From assembly GCF_023546765.1 (NCBI RefSeq), contig NZ_CP097484.1, positions 1,181,501 to 1,245,500 on the forward strand: a DNA stretch of 64,000 bases, written 5' to 3'. This document shows, in pieces, positions 28,932 through 37,746 of the stretch. The notes beneath the pieces were generated by a model that was not told the origin of the DNA, made no database searches, and worked only from the letters and a program-made list of their open reading frames with translations. Every line of letters starts with the position of its first letter. The first letter of the stretch is position 1. The position numbers and the translations under genes were made by a program. Origin of the DNA: Methylobacterium tardum (GTDB lineage: Bacteria; Pseudomonadota; Alphaproteobacteria; Rhizobiales; Beijerinckiaceae).

Positions 28932-29000
28932 GGCGCTGATCCTAGATCGCCGGTCTGAATCCGGCGTTACCCGGATCCGGCGCCTTTGATCGGCTTGCGC

Positions 29001-30320
29001 TCACCCGTCCAGGAAGCCCCGCTGCCGCGCCCGGTAGCCGCTGATCGCCGTGACGCACAGGAACGACACGCCGGCCAGCGCCGAGCCGAACACCGCGATC
29101 GGCCACCAATGGCCCTGGAAGCGCTCGGCCAGCACGGTGCCGATGATCGGCGTCAGCCCGCCGGCGAGCGCGCCGCAGAACTGGTAGGCGATGGAGATCG
29201 CCGTGTAGCGCACCCGCGTCGGGAAGGCGCCCGCAAGGTAGCCGGCGATCACCGCGTAGAAGGTCCCGGTGCCGATGACGTTAAGGGCGAGGCCTAGCAC
29301 GATCAGCGTGACCGACTTGGTCTCGACCAGCCAGAACAGCGGGTAGGGGGCCAGCATTGCCCAGACCAGCGTCCCCTGCAGGAACAACCGCTCGTTGCGG
29401 ATCAGCTCCGCGATCCGGGCGCCCACCGGCGTCATCACCAGCTGCACCACGGCGCCGATCAGCAGGGCGTCGAGGATCGTTGCGCGCGCGATGCCAAGAT
29501 ACTGCGTAGTGAACGCGATCATGAAGGTGTTGAACAGGTAAACCGAGGCGATCGCGAAGGTGTTGGCGCCCGCCGCCAGCAGCACCGGCTTCAGGCTGGT
29601 TGTCAGGACCTCGCGCACGGGCGCCTGCGGCGGTCCGCCAGCGGCCCGGGCCTTCTCGAAGGCCGGCGATTCCGCAACGCCGAGGCGGATCGCCAGCCCC
29701 ACGAACAGCAGCAGGATGCTCACCAGGAACGGCACCCGCCAGCCCCAGGTCAGGAAGCTCTCCTTGTCGAGCAGGCCAGCAAGGCGGAAGGCCAGCAGCG
29801 ACAGGATCTGCCCGGCCGGGCTGCCGAGCTGCGCGAAGGAGGCGAAGAAGGTGTTGCGCCCGGCCGGCGCGTGCTCGGCGGCCATCAGCACGGCGCCACC
29901 CCACTCGCCGCCGACCGCGAGCCCCTGGATCAGCCGCAGGACCACCAGCATCACCGGCGCCCACAGGCCGACGGAGGCGTAGGTCGGCAGAAGGCCGATG
30001 CACGAGGTGGCGATGCCCATCATCACCAGCGTCGCCACCAGGGCGCGCTTGCGCCCGAATCGGTCGCCGAGATGCCCGAAGATCAGGCCGCCGAGCGGCC
30101 GGGCCAGGAAGCCGACCGCGAAGGTGCCGAAGGCCGAGAGCGTGGCGATGTAGGGCGATTCCGCGGTGAAGAAGAGCGGCCCGAACACCAGGGCCGCCGC
30201 GGTGCCGTAGATGAAGAAGTCGTACCACTCGATCGTGGTGCCCACGAAGGCCGCGAGCGCCGCGCGCGCCGACTGGTTCTGTCCGGGCCCGGCGGCCGGG
30301 GCTGCGGTGGTGACGGCCAT
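29001..30320 (-). CDS. MFS transporter of the metabolite:H+ symporter (MHS) family
   Basis: The 439-residue, 12-helix protein carries TIEWYDFFIYG at the first helix, FGHLGDRFGRKRALV for the loop 2-3 motif, and GLAVGGEWGGAVLMAAEHAP, all typical of the MHS family (shikimate, citrate, alpha-ketoglutarate and proline-betaine transporters). The substrate cannot be chosen from sequence. The ATG at 30320 is used; one further TTG codon upstream is possible. Monocistronic. Confidence 0.88.
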   Translation of the reverse strand: MAVTTAAPAAGPGQNQSARAALAAFVGTTIEWYDFFIYGTAAALVFGPLFFTAESPYIATLSAFGTFAVGFLARPLGGLIFGHLGDRFGRKRALVATLVMMGIATSCIGLLPTYASVGLWAPVMLVVLRLIQGLAVGGEWGGAVLMAAEHAPAGRNTFFASFAQLGSPAGQILSLLAFRLAGLLDKESFLTWGWRVPFLVSILLLFVGLAIRLGVAESPAFEKARAAGGPPQAPVREVLTTSLKPVLLAAGANTFAIASVYLFNTFMIAFTTQYLGIARATILDALLIGAVVQLVMTPVGARIAELIRNERLFLQGTLVWAMLAPYPLFWLVETKSVTLIVLGLALNVIGTGTFYAVIAGYLAGAFPTRVRYTAISIAYQFCGALAGGLTPIIGTVLAERFQGHWWPIAVFGSALAGVSFLCVTAISGYRARQRGFLDG

Positions 30321-30534
30321 CAATCCTCGCGCGGCATTATGAATTCAAACACCGCCCTGCATGCGCCAGTCGGGCTGCCGACCGCAACGCCTAGACGCAA
30401 CAGGCGGGGTGTTTCACCCGAATGCGGAACCGCATGGTGTAGGCTTCCGAGGGGCTCCACGTTTGCCGCGCGCCGGCGCATCCGATCCACCCCTCATCCT
30501 GAGGGGGTTATGGGATAGTCCGACGCTCGCCCTG

Positions 30535-31095
30535 TCAGAAGCTCGGCGGCGTGCAGGCGCTCACCACCTCGCACGGGTTGGGTCCGACGCAGCGGAACCG
30601 GTGCGGGCGGCGGCTGTCGAAGCTGTAGGCGTCGCCGGGGCCGAGGATCCGGCGCTCGGCGTCCACCGTCACCTCCAGGCGGCCGGAGAGCACGATCCCG
30701 CCCTCCTCGCCCTCGTGGGAGAGCGGCACCCGGCCGGTATCGGCGCCGGGCTCGTAGCGCTCCTTCAAGATCTGGAGCTTGCGCCCGAACAGGCTGTCGC
30801 CGACCTGACGGTACGAGATCGCCCCCTTGTCGGCCTTCCGGCCGATCTCGGTCAGTTCCTCGGCGGCGAAGAACGCCTTGCGCTCCGGCTCCGGCTCCAG
30901 CGCGAAGAACTCGGCCATGCCGATCGGCACCCCGTCGAGGATCCGCTTCAGGGCGCCCACCGACGGGTTCACGCGATTCGCCTCGATCAGCGAGATCGCG
31001 GAATTCGTCACCCCGGCGCGCTTGGCGAGCGTCCGCTGCGACAGGCCGTGGCGGGCGCGCACGAAGCGCAGCCGCGCGCCGACATCGATGCTCAT
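30535..31095 (-). CDS. XRE-family regulator with C-terminal cupin domain (PuuR-like)
   Basis: The 186-residue protein has a helix-turn-helix at about residues 8-62 (LSQRTLAKRAGVTNSAISLIE) and a cupin domain at about 110-180 (PLSHEGEEGG, then GPGDAYSF). PuuR-type regulators respond to small molecules bound in the cupin. It is divergent from the aminotransferase gene with 168 bp between starts, where a 17-bp palindrome lies, so it probably controls that gene and itself. Confidence 0.88.
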   Translation of the reverse strand: MSIDVGARLRFVRARHGLSQRTLAKRAGVTNSAISLIEANRVNPSVGALKRILDGVPIGMAEFFALEPEPERKAFFAAEELTEIGRKADKGAISYRQVGDSLFGRKLQILKERYEPGADTGRVPLSHEGEEGGIVLSGRLEVTVDAERRILGPGDAYSFDSRRPHRFRCVGPNPCEVVSACTPPSF

Positions 31096-31118
31096 CCGGC
31101 TGAAGGTCCGTTTCAGGT

Positions 31119-31135
31119 GTTGCGGATCCCGCAAC
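31119..31135. promoter_or_regulatory. Palindrome GTTGCGG-atc-CCGCAAC, operator candidate
   Basis: A perfect 7-bp inverted repeat with a 3-bp spacer lies 24 bp before the regulator start, within the divergent region. It is a likely site for the XRE-cupin protein. Confidence 0.5.
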
Positions 31136-31263
31136 GGTGCCACCCGCGGCCCCGATCCTGCAAGGGGTTGGCGGCGACCAGAAAAGGACTTGTTGCCCGA
31201 TCGGCGAAGGTGTCCCCTGGTCCCGCCGCCCGATCCGCGCCGCGTGCCCCGGAGAACCGCCCC

Positions 31264-32598
31264 ATGACCGACCATCCGCTCCGCAACACGCCCGCGATGG
31301 ACGCCTTCTGGATGCCGTTCACGGCCAACCGCCAGTTCAAGGCGGCGCCGCGCCTGCTCGTCTCGGCCGAGGGCATGCACTACACCGCCGATGACGGCCG
31401 CAAGGTCCTCGACGGCTCCGCGGGCCTCTGGTGCGTCAACGCCGGCCATGGACGGCGGGGCATCGCGGCGGCCGTGGAGCGCCAGCTCGCGACGCTCGAC
31501 TTCGCCCCGACCTTCCAGATGGGCCACCCCATCGCCTTCGAGTTCGCCGAGCGGCTGGCCGAGATCGCCCCGGGCGGCCCCGACAAGCGCCTCGACCGCG
31601 TGTTCTTCACCAATTCCGGCTCGGAATCGGTCGACACCGCCCTCAAGATCGCGCTGGCCTACCAGCGGGCGATCGGGCAGGGGACCCGGACCCGGCTGAT
31701 CGGCCGCGAGCGCGGCTATCACGGCGTCGGCTTCGGCGGCCTGTCGGTCGGCGGCATCGTGTCGAACCGGCGGGTCTTCCCGCAGCTCAACGGCACCGAC
31801 CACCTGCGCCACACCCACGATCCGGCCCGCAACGCCTTCGTGAAGGGCCAGCCCGAGCACGGGGCCGAGCTCGCCGAGGATCTGGAGCGGCTGGTGGCGC
31901 TCCACGGGGCCGAGACCATCGCGGCCTGCATCGTCGAGCCGGTGGCGGGCTCCACGGGCGTGCTCATCCCGCCGAAGGGCTACCTGGAGCGCCTGCGCGA
32001 GATCTGCACCAAGCACGGCATCCTGCTGATCTTCGACGAGGTCATCTCGGGCTTCGGCCGGCTCGGCGCGCCCTTCGCCACCGACTTCTTCGGCGTGGTC
32101 CCCGACCTCGTGACCAGCGCCAAGGGCCTGACCAACGGCACGGTGCCGATGGGCGCGGTCTTCGCCAGCCGCGCGGTTCACGACGCGCTGATGCAGGGCC
32201 CGGACGGGATCGAGCTGTTCCACGGCTACACCTATTCGGGGCACCCGATCGCCTGCGCGGCCGGCATCGCGACGCTGGACATCTACCGGGAGGAGGGGCT
32301 CCTCACCCGCGTCGCCGACATCGCCGACGACTGGGCGGCAGCGCTCCACGACCTGCGCGGGCGCAAGAACGTCATCGACATCCGCACCATCGGCCTCGTC
32401 GCCGGCATCGAACTGGCGCCGCGTCCGGACGCGGTGGGCAAGCGCGCCTACGACGTGTTCGTGGACTGTTTCGAGCGCGGCCTGCTCACCCGGGTGACCG
32501 GCGACATCATCGCGCTGTCGCCGCCGCTGATCATCGAGCGCGGCCAGATCGGCGAGATCGCCGACATCCTGGGCGCGGCGATCGACCGGGTCGCCTGA
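31264..32598 (+). CDS. Class III omega-aminotransferase (beta-alanine/omega-amino acid:pyruvate type)
   Basis: The 444-residue PLP enzyme has FTNSGSESVDTALKIA for PLP phosphate binding, LIFDEVISGFGRLG with the PLP-binding aspartate, and TSAKGLTNG with the Schiff-base lysine. The N-terminal FWMPFTANRQFK is characteristic of beta-alanine--pyruvate transaminases. It would deaminate beta-alanine, a polyamine-derived or an omega-amino acid. The divergent PuuR-like regulator fits an amine-catabolic role. Confidence 0.9.
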   Translation: MTDHPLRNTPAMDAFWMPFTANRQFKAAPRLLVSAEGMHYTADDGRKVLDGSAGLWCVNAGHGRRGIAAAVERQLATLDFAPTFQMGHPIAFEFAERLAEIAPGGPDKRLDRVFFTNSGSESVDTALKIALAYQRAIGQGTRTRLIGRERGYHGVGFGGLSVGGIVSNRRVFPQLNGTDHLRHTHDPARNAFVKGQPEHGAELAEDLERLVALHGAETIAACIVEPVAGSTGVLIPPKGYLERLREICTKHGILLIFDEVISGFGRLGAPFATDFFGVVPDLVTSAKGLTNGTVPMGAVFASRAVHDALMQGPDGIELFHGYTYSGHPIACAAGIATLDIYREEGLLTRVADIADDWAAALHDLRGRKNVIDIRTIGLVAGIELAPRPDAVGKRAYDVFVDCFERGLLTRVTGDIIALSPPLIIERGQIGEIADILGAAIDRVA

Positions 32599-32606
32599 GA
32601 ACCCTC

Positions 32607-32700
32607 CCGTCTTTGCGAGCGGAGCGAAGCAATCCAGGGTCGCGCCACGGTTCCAAACGTCCCGCTGCCCTGGGTCGCTTCGCTGCGCTCGCGATGACGG
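32607..32700. repeat. Dispersed palindromic repeat, full copy
   Basis: The outer arm CCGTCTTTGCGAGCGGAGCG has its counterpart near CTGCGCTCGCGATGACGG, with CCAGGG and CCCTGG inner arms. The same design recurs at 33902-33993 and 61767-61860. All copies are intergenic. Confidence 0.8.
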
Positions 32701-32827
32701 AGACGGTGACGCGATCACACAACCCTTGCGCGCCGCACAGGCGCCCCCGCCGCGCAGCGGGGTTGTGGCGACATCACCCGTGCCCATCTGCCCCGGACCC
32801 GGATTTGGGCCGGGCACGAGGGTTTCC

Positions 32828-33889
32828 ATGTCGAACACCGCCCTGATCGTCGGCGCCAGCGGGATTGTCGGTAGCGCCACCGCGGCGCTGCTCCACCAGG
32901 AGGGCTGGCGGGTCGCGGGCCTCGCGCGCCATCCGGTGCAGCAGGACGGCGTCGCGCCGGTGGCCGGCGACCTGCAGGATCCGGCCTCGCTGGAGAAGGC
33001 GCTGGCCGACCTCGCGCCGAGCCACGTGTTCCTGGCGACTTGGCAGCGGCGCCCGACCGAAGCGGAGATGATCCGCGTCAACCGGGCGATGGTCGAGAAC
33101 CTTTTAGACGCGCTCCGCCCGAAGAAGAGCGTCCGCCACGTCGCCCTGGTGACCGGGCTGAAGCACTATCTCGGCCCGTTCGAGGCCTACGGCAAAGGCA
33201 AGCTCCCGCAGACGCCGTTCCGCGAGGACCAGGGGCGCCTCGACATCGAGAATTTCTACTACGCCCAGGAGGATGCCGTGTTCACGGCCGCCGCCCGCGA
33301 CGGCTTCGCCTGGAGCGTGCACCGCCCGCACACGATCATCGGCAAGGCGGTGGGCAACGCCATGAACATGGGCACGACGCTCGCCTGCTACGCCACCCTG
33401 TGCCGGGAGCTGGGGCGGCCCTTCATCTTCCCGGGCTCGGCGGCGCAGTGGAACGGGCTCACCGACATGACCGACGCGCGGCTGCTCGCCCGCCAGCTGC
33501 TCTGGGCCTCCACGGAGCCGAAGGCTGCCAACGAGGCGTTCAACGTCGTCAACGGCGACGTCTTCCGCTGGAGCTGGATGTGGGGCCGGATCGCCGCCTG
33601 GTTCGGGATCGAGGCGGTGCCGTTCGACGGCACGCACCGACCCCTGGAGCCGCGGATGGCGCAGGACGGCCCGGCCTGGGCGGAGATCGCGCAGCGCTAC
33701 GGCCTCGCCGAGCCGAACCTCGAGAAGCTCGCCTCGGCCTGGCACACGGATGCCGATCTCGGCCGACCGATCGAGGTCGTCACCGACATGAGCAAGAGCC
33801 GCCGCCTCGGCTTCACGGCGTATCAGCCGACCGACGACGCGTTCGTCGACCTGTTCGGCCAGCTCCGGGCGGACCGGCTGATCCCCTGA
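32828..33889 (+). CDS. SDR family oxidoreductase, progesterone 5-beta-reductase-like (PRISE)
   Basis: The 353-residue protein has the Rossmann motif VGASGIVGSATAALL at the N-terminus. VTGLKHYLGPFEAYGKGK, FYYAQEDAV and SVHRPHTIIG are the motifs that set the PRISE (VEP1-like) group apart from ordinary extended SDRs; the catalytic Lys and Tyr lie in the first two. Homologues reduce enone C=C bonds with NADPH. The natural substrate is unknown. It is flanked on both sides by dispersed repeats. Confidence 0.85.
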   Translation: MSNTALIVGASGIVGSATAALLHQEGWRVAGLARHPVQQDGVAPVAGDLQDPASLEKALADLAPSHVFLATWQRRPTEAEMIRVNRAMVENLLDALRPKKSVRHVALVTGLKHYLGPFEAYGKGKLPQTPFREDQGRLDIENFYYAQEDAVFTAAARDGFAWSVHRPHTIIGKAVGNAMNMGTTLACYATLCRELGRPFIFPGSAAQWNGLTDMTDARLLARQLLWASTEPKAANEAFNVVNGDVFRWSWMWGRIAAWFGIEAVPFDGTHRPLEPRMAQDGPAWAEIAQRYGLAEPNLEKLASAWHTDADLGRPIEVVTDMSKSRRLGFTAYQPTDDAFVDLFGQLRADRLIP

Positions 33890-33901
33890 CGGGGATCACC
33901 G

Positions 33902-33993
33902 CCGTCATCGCGAGCGCAGCGAAGCGACCCAGGGCGGCGCGACATTGGCCGGCGTAGCGCCCCTGGATTGCTTCGCTCCGCTCGCAAGGACGG
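33902..33993. repeat. Dispersed palindromic repeat, full copy
   Basis: It begins CCGTCATCGCGAGCGCAGCG and ends GCTCCGCTCGCAAGGACGG, with CCCAGGG and CCCTGG inner arms. It lies between convergent genes. Confidence 0.8.
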
Positions 33994-33997
33994 CGGC

Positions 33998-35290
33998 TCA
34001 CCCGGCCTTGCGCTCCGTCCCGCACCACTCGGCCACGAACAGCGCCATGGTGGTCGTGATCCGCTTCACCGAGGCGAGGCTCACGCGCTCGCCGAAGCCG
34101 TGGATGTTCTGGGAGGTCGGGCCGTAGCAGAGGGCCGGCACCCGATCGTAGAGGGCGTGGACCCGGGTATCGAGGTAGCCCGCGGTCATGAAGCTCTGGA
34201 GCGGTGCGCCGATCGCCCGCTCGTGGGCGCGGCCGAGCACGGCCTCGGCCTCCGAGCCTTCCTCCAGCACGTAGCCCTCGGCGAAGAAGCCGTTGAACAC
34301 CACCCGCGGCGGGCTGTTGGCCAGGAACGGGTCGGTGCGGGAAAAACTCGCGACGGCGGCCTCGATCTCGGCGGCGGCCTGCGCGGCGGTGACGCCCGGG
34401 TAGAGCGCCACCCGGCAATGGATCCGGCACCAGGCCGGCACCGAGGAGGCCCAGTCGCCGCCCTCGATCTTGCCGATGTTGAGGTTGATCGGGTGGTCCT
34501 CGGTCTCGAAATGCGGGTGCGCGGCCTTCTCGGCGTTCCAGCGGTCCTCGACGGCGCGCAGGGCGCCGATCACCCGGTAGGTGGCGTCGATGGCGTTGGC
34601 GCCGGCGCCCATCTCGCGCACGTGGACCGGGACGCCCCGGACCTCGACGGTGAACCAGAGCACGCCGGTATTGGCGCGCACGAGCTTCTCGTCCTCGGGC
34701 TCCGGGATCAGCACGGCGTCGGCGCGGTAGCCGCGCAGGTGGGTCATCAGGGCGCCGTTGCCGGTGGATTCCTCCTCGACCACCGACTGCACCGTCACGG
34801 AGGCCGCCGGCTGCAGGCCGAGGCGGGCCAGGGCGTCGAGGGCGAACAGGTTGGCGGCGTGCCCGGCCTTCATGTCGCCGGCGCCGCGGCCGTACATCCA
34901 GTCACCCTGGATCACCGGGTCGAAGGGCCGATGGGTCCAGAGGTCGAGGGGGCCCGGCGGCACCACGTCGACATGGGCCTGCAGGATCAGCGAGCGCCCG
35001 GTCTCGGTGTTCGGCCGATGGTGGCAGACGACGATCGGCGCGTCCGAATGGTGCGCGTCGTCGATCTTCGAGCCGCCCTGATGGTCCGCGATGGCGGCCC
35101 GGTCCATGGCGAAGCGCTCGGTGGCGTAGCCGCGGGCGCGGAACTGATCGAACACGTAATCCTGGCAGGCATGCTCCTCCCCGCGCAGGGAAGCGAACCG
35201 GACCAGCGCCTGCGTGTGGGCGACCTGATCGGCAAAACCCTCCGCCACGGAGGCTTCGATCTCGGCGGCGAGGGTGGGGTCGAGGGCCAT
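33998..35290 (-). CDS. M20 family deacylase/peptidase (ArgE/DapE type)
   Basis: The 430-residue two-zinc hydrolase has ILQAHVDVVPPG (metal His and catalytic Asp), YGRGAGDMKAG (bridging Asp) and VVEEESTGNGA (catalytic Glu pair). The dimerisation domain lies around residues 210-330. It cleaves an N-acyl or peptide bond; whether it takes acetylornithine, succinyl-DAP or another substrate is not resolvable. The start at 35290 fits the family; a longer frame upstream is arginine-rich and unlike it. Confidence 0.88.
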   Translation of the reverse strand: MALDPTLAAEIEASVAEGFADQVAHTQALVRFASLRGEEHACQDYVFDQFRARGYATERFAMDRAAIADHQGGSKIDDAHHSDAPIVVCHHRPNTETGRSLILQAHVDVVPPGPLDLWTHRPFDPVIQGDWMYGRGAGDMKAGHAANLFALDALARLGLQPAASVTVQSVVEEESTGNGALMTHLRGYRADAVLIPEPEDEKLVRANTGVLWFTVEVRGVPVHVREMGAGANAIDATYRVIGALRAVEDRWNAEKAAHPHFETEDHPINLNIGKIEGGDWASSVPAWCRIHCRVALYPGVTAAQAAAEIEAAVASFSRTDPFLANSPPRVVFNGFFAEGYVLEEGSEAEAVLGRAHERAIGAPLQSFMTAGYLDTRVHALYDRVPALCYGPTSQNIHGFGERVSLASVKRITTTMALFVAEWCGTERKAG

Positions 35291-35542
35291 GGGAACTCCG
35301 AACCGTCTGCGGCCGGGAGGAAGCGCCCGGGCTCGGGCAGCTGTCAACCGGCGGTTGTCGGGAGCATGGCGCGTGCCGCGGCCCCTGCGCTTGCGGCACC
35401 CCTCCGATGCGGCGGGTGACAACCCGCCGCGCACCCGCTCAGCAAAGCGTGACTACGCACCGCCTGCAACCGCCGGAACCGCGCTGTTGCCAACGGCTTA
35501 GCCTGTCGGCAAACCCGCGAGGTTTCGCAGTCGGAGTCGCTC

Positions 35543-36181
35543 ATGCGTATCGGTCTGATCTCGATCCTGTCCGGCGTTCTCCTGTGGGCCGCGGCGCCCG
35601 GCGCCGCCAACGCGGACGTGCTCGTCAACGTCGACAAGACCTCGCAGCGCATGGAGGTCTCGGTCGACGGGCAGCCGCGCTATTCGTGGCCGGTCTCCAC
35701 CGGCGTCGCGAGCTACGACACTCCGTCGGGATCCTACCGCCCGTTCCGGATGGAGCGCACGCATTTCTCGAAGGAGTGGGACGACGCGCCCATGCCCTTC
35801 GCGATGTTCTTCACAACCCAAGGTCACGCCATCCACGGCACGAACCACGTGCGCAGTCTCGGCCGCGCGGCGTCGCACGGCTGCGTGCGCCTGTCGGTTC
35901 GCAACGCCGCGACGCTGTTCAACCTCGTGAAGAGCCAGGGTATGGGCCGGACCCGCGTGGTGATCGACGGCGCGGATGCCCCGGTCGCGGAGCGCGGGCA
36001 GCGCGGGGTCCGCGTCGCCCGGCACCGCAGCCCCTACGAGACGGACGATCTGCTGGCGGACAGCGACCAGATGGGCCGCCGGTCGCTGCCGGCCTATTAT
36101 CGCCCCGCCGCGCGGCCCGCCTACGCGCCGACGACGGTCTACGGCTACCCGGCCGACACCGACGCGATGGACAGCTGGTAG
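35543..36181 (+). CDS. Secreted L,D-transpeptidase (YkuD family)
   Basis: The 212-residue protein has a signal peptide (about 1-24, ending ANA) and then a YkuD domain at about 26-140. His98 lies in AIHGTNHV and SHGCVRLS (residues 111-118) gives the catalytic Cys114. It makes 3-3 crosslinks or anchors proteins in peptidoglycan. The C-terminal 60 residues are Tyr/Pro/Ala-rich. This is the second transpeptidase of the window, of the more canonical type than the one at 2161. Confidence 0.92.
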   Translation: MRIGLISILSGVLLWAAAPGAANADVLVNVDKTSQRMEVSVDGQPRYSWPVSTGVASYDTPSGSYRPFRMERTHFSKEWDDAPMPFAMFFTTQGHAIHGTNHVRSLGRAASHGCVRLSVRNAATLFNLVKSQGMGRTRVVIDGADAPVAERGQRGVRVARHRSPYETDDLLADSDQMGRRSLPAYYRPAARPAYAPTTVYGYPADTDAMDSW

Positions 36182-36198
36182 CCCATCCCGGAACCGCT

Positions 36199-36233
36199 CG
36201 TCGTCCGCCCGCGAACGTCAGGGCCGGACGACG
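36199..36233 (+). terminator. Hairpin after the L,D-transpeptidase gene
   Basis: Perfect 9-bp arms CGTCGTCCG / CGGACGACG are enclosed by an outer CATCCCG / CGGGATG pair (36184-36190 with 36251-36257). There is no T run, so its role as a stop is inferred from position. Confidence 0.5.
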
Positions 36234-36334
36234 CGACCCATTGCCGAGGGCGGGATGCCGGCCTAGCTCCTGCGCGGCCATTAGAGCCTGCGCGGCCCCT
36301 GCCGCGACCTGAGACGGACGGAGACACCCCCAAG

Positions 36335-36820
36335 ATGCCCCTCGCTTTCTGCCGGTCCCTTCCCATCGCCGCCCTGGCGCTCGCCGCGGCCACCGTGCCG
36401 GGCTACGCCCTGGAGGTGACGCGCTCGGCCGACATCGCCGCGCCCCCGGCCAAGGTCTGGCAGACCATTGGCGAGTTCTGCGGCATCGGCGACTGGCACC
36501 CGGCGATCGAGAAGTGCGCCCTGTCCGACAAGGACGGCATGAAGGTCCGCACCCTCAGCCTGAAGGGCGGCGGCACCATCAAGGAGGAGCAGGTGTCCCG
36601 GGACGACAAGGTGATGAGCTACACCTACACGATCCTGGAGAGCCCGCTGCCGGTCTCGGACTACAAGTCGACGCTCTCAGTTGCTCCTGCGGGCTCCGGC
36701 TCGAAGGTGACTTGGACCGGGACCTTCAACGCGAAGGGCGCGCCCGACACCGTCGCCACCGACGCGATCCAGGGCATCTACGATTCCGGCCTGAAGGCCC
36801 TCGCCGACAAGGCGAAGTAA
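36335..36820 (+). CDS. Exported SRPBCC (START/Bet v1-like) family protein
   Basis: The 161-residue protein has a signal peptide (about 1-25, ending GYA). The mature part reads as a polyketide cyclase/dehydratase-like SRPBCC fold: SADIAAPPAKVWQTIGEF, followed by alternating strands and the closing long helix DAIQGIYDSGLKALADKA. The fold binds hydrophobic ligands. The export signal points to a periplasmic location. Ligand unknown. Confidence 0.8.
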   Translation: MPLAFCRSLPIAALALAAATVPGYALEVTRSADIAAPPAKVWQTIGEFCGIGDWHPAIEKCALSDKDGMKVRTLSLKGGGTIKEEQVSRDDKVMSYTYTILESPLPVSDYKSTLSVAPAGSGSKVTWTGTFNAKGAPDTVATDAIQGIYDSGLKALADKAK

Positions 36821-37019
36821 GCCTGTCACGATTCGGAGCGCGCCGCCGACGCCGGATGCCGGTGGCGCGCACCAAGACCTTCCGACGACAGCGGAATCGC
36901 GCGTTTCCGACGTTCTACGCCCCGCGTTCCGCGCCCCTTCGGCATGTGGCCGGCGCGATTGACCCACTGCCAAGCTCGGCTCAAAACCTCGGCGGCGCGG
37001 CCCCTCGCGCCCCAACAGG

Positions 37020-37364
37020 ATGATCGCCGTGCCCGCGTCCCGCCTCTCGATGCGCCTCAGCCTCGTCGCCCTCGCCGTCGCGGCGCTGGGCGCCTGCCAG
37101 CAGCGCGCCACGCCCGCGGTCACGGAGCCCGCGCCGGTCGTCCCGGCCCCGCTGGCGCTCCCCACGGGCAGCGGCTGCGGCCCGGAGGTCGCGCGCACCC
37201 GGGCGATCGTCGCCAGCGACGTGGCGACCGGAAACCTCAACGCGCCGGTGGGCGAGCGTTTCGACGCCGACCTCGCGCGCGCCGCCGCGGAATGCGCGGC
37301 GGGCAAATCCGGAGAGGCCCTGCACCTGCTCGCCGCCGCCAAGAGCCGCTACGGCTATCGCTGA
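37020..37364 (+). CDS. Small putative lipoprotein, unknown function
   Basis: The 114-residue protein has a lipoprotein signal with LGAC (Cys at about 26). A Pro/Ala linker follows, then a short helical region (ARTRAIVASDVATGNLN, AAECAAGKSGEALHLL). GTG at 37029 is an alternative start. The 3' end overlaps by ten bases the stop of a LysR remnant on the other strand. No family recognised. Confidence 0.65.
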   Translation: MIAVPASRLSMRLSLVALAVAALGACQQRATPAVTEPAPVVPAPLALPTGSGCGPEVARTRAIVASDVATGNLNAPVGERFDADLARAAAECAAGKSGEALHLLAAAKSRYGYR

Positions 37365-37590
37365 GCTGGCGTCGCGCCGGGCTCCGGCGCGATCCCCGGG
37401 ACCGCGCGGAGCTCCGCGGCGAGGCAATCCGCCAGAAGCCGGACCCGCGTGATCCCGGCCCGCTCCGGCACGATCAGCAGGCTGAGCGGCACGGACGCCA
37501 CGGCGTAGTCCGACAGGACCGTTTCGAGCCGCCCATCGGCGAGGCAGTCCGCGACCAGCCAGCGGTGCGCGGGGGCGATGCCCCGCCAGG
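37355..37590 (-). pseudogene. C-terminal remnant of a LysR-family regulator
   Basis: The minus strand encodes GIAPAHRWLVADCLADGRL and then about 45 residues ending in VRLLADCLAAELR, which matches the closing part of LysR effector domains. Upstream (above about 37590) similarity stops and no HTH is found. The gene has therefore lost about three quarters of its length. Confidence 0.55.
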
Positions 37591-37614
37591 ACCGCCGCCC
37601 GCGCGGCGCCCCCG

Positions 37615-37728
37615 ATCCCGTTCCGGCGGCAGAACGGCGGCGATTACCGCATCCCGAGCATGCAGCTCCGGCCGGGGCTGGAGGCCCCGGGCACGCGCGG
37701 GTTCGCCCTCCACCGCGACGGCGCATGA
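37615..37728 (+). pseudogene. Possible 3' remnant of an unknown gene
   Basis: A plus-strand frame of 37 codons (containing NGGDYRIPSMQL and TRGFALHRDGA before TGA) has natural-looking residue composition but no start. It abuts the broken end of the LysR remnant, so a deletion may have joined the two genes' tails. Family not recognised. Confidence 0.3.
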
Positions 37729-37746
37729 CCGGCGGGGGAGGGGCGC

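Noticed and set aside
35407..36312. Alternative frames over the second L,D-transpeptidase
   Set aside because: Arg-rich shadows lacking motifs; the chosen frame has signal peptide and SHGCVRL active site.
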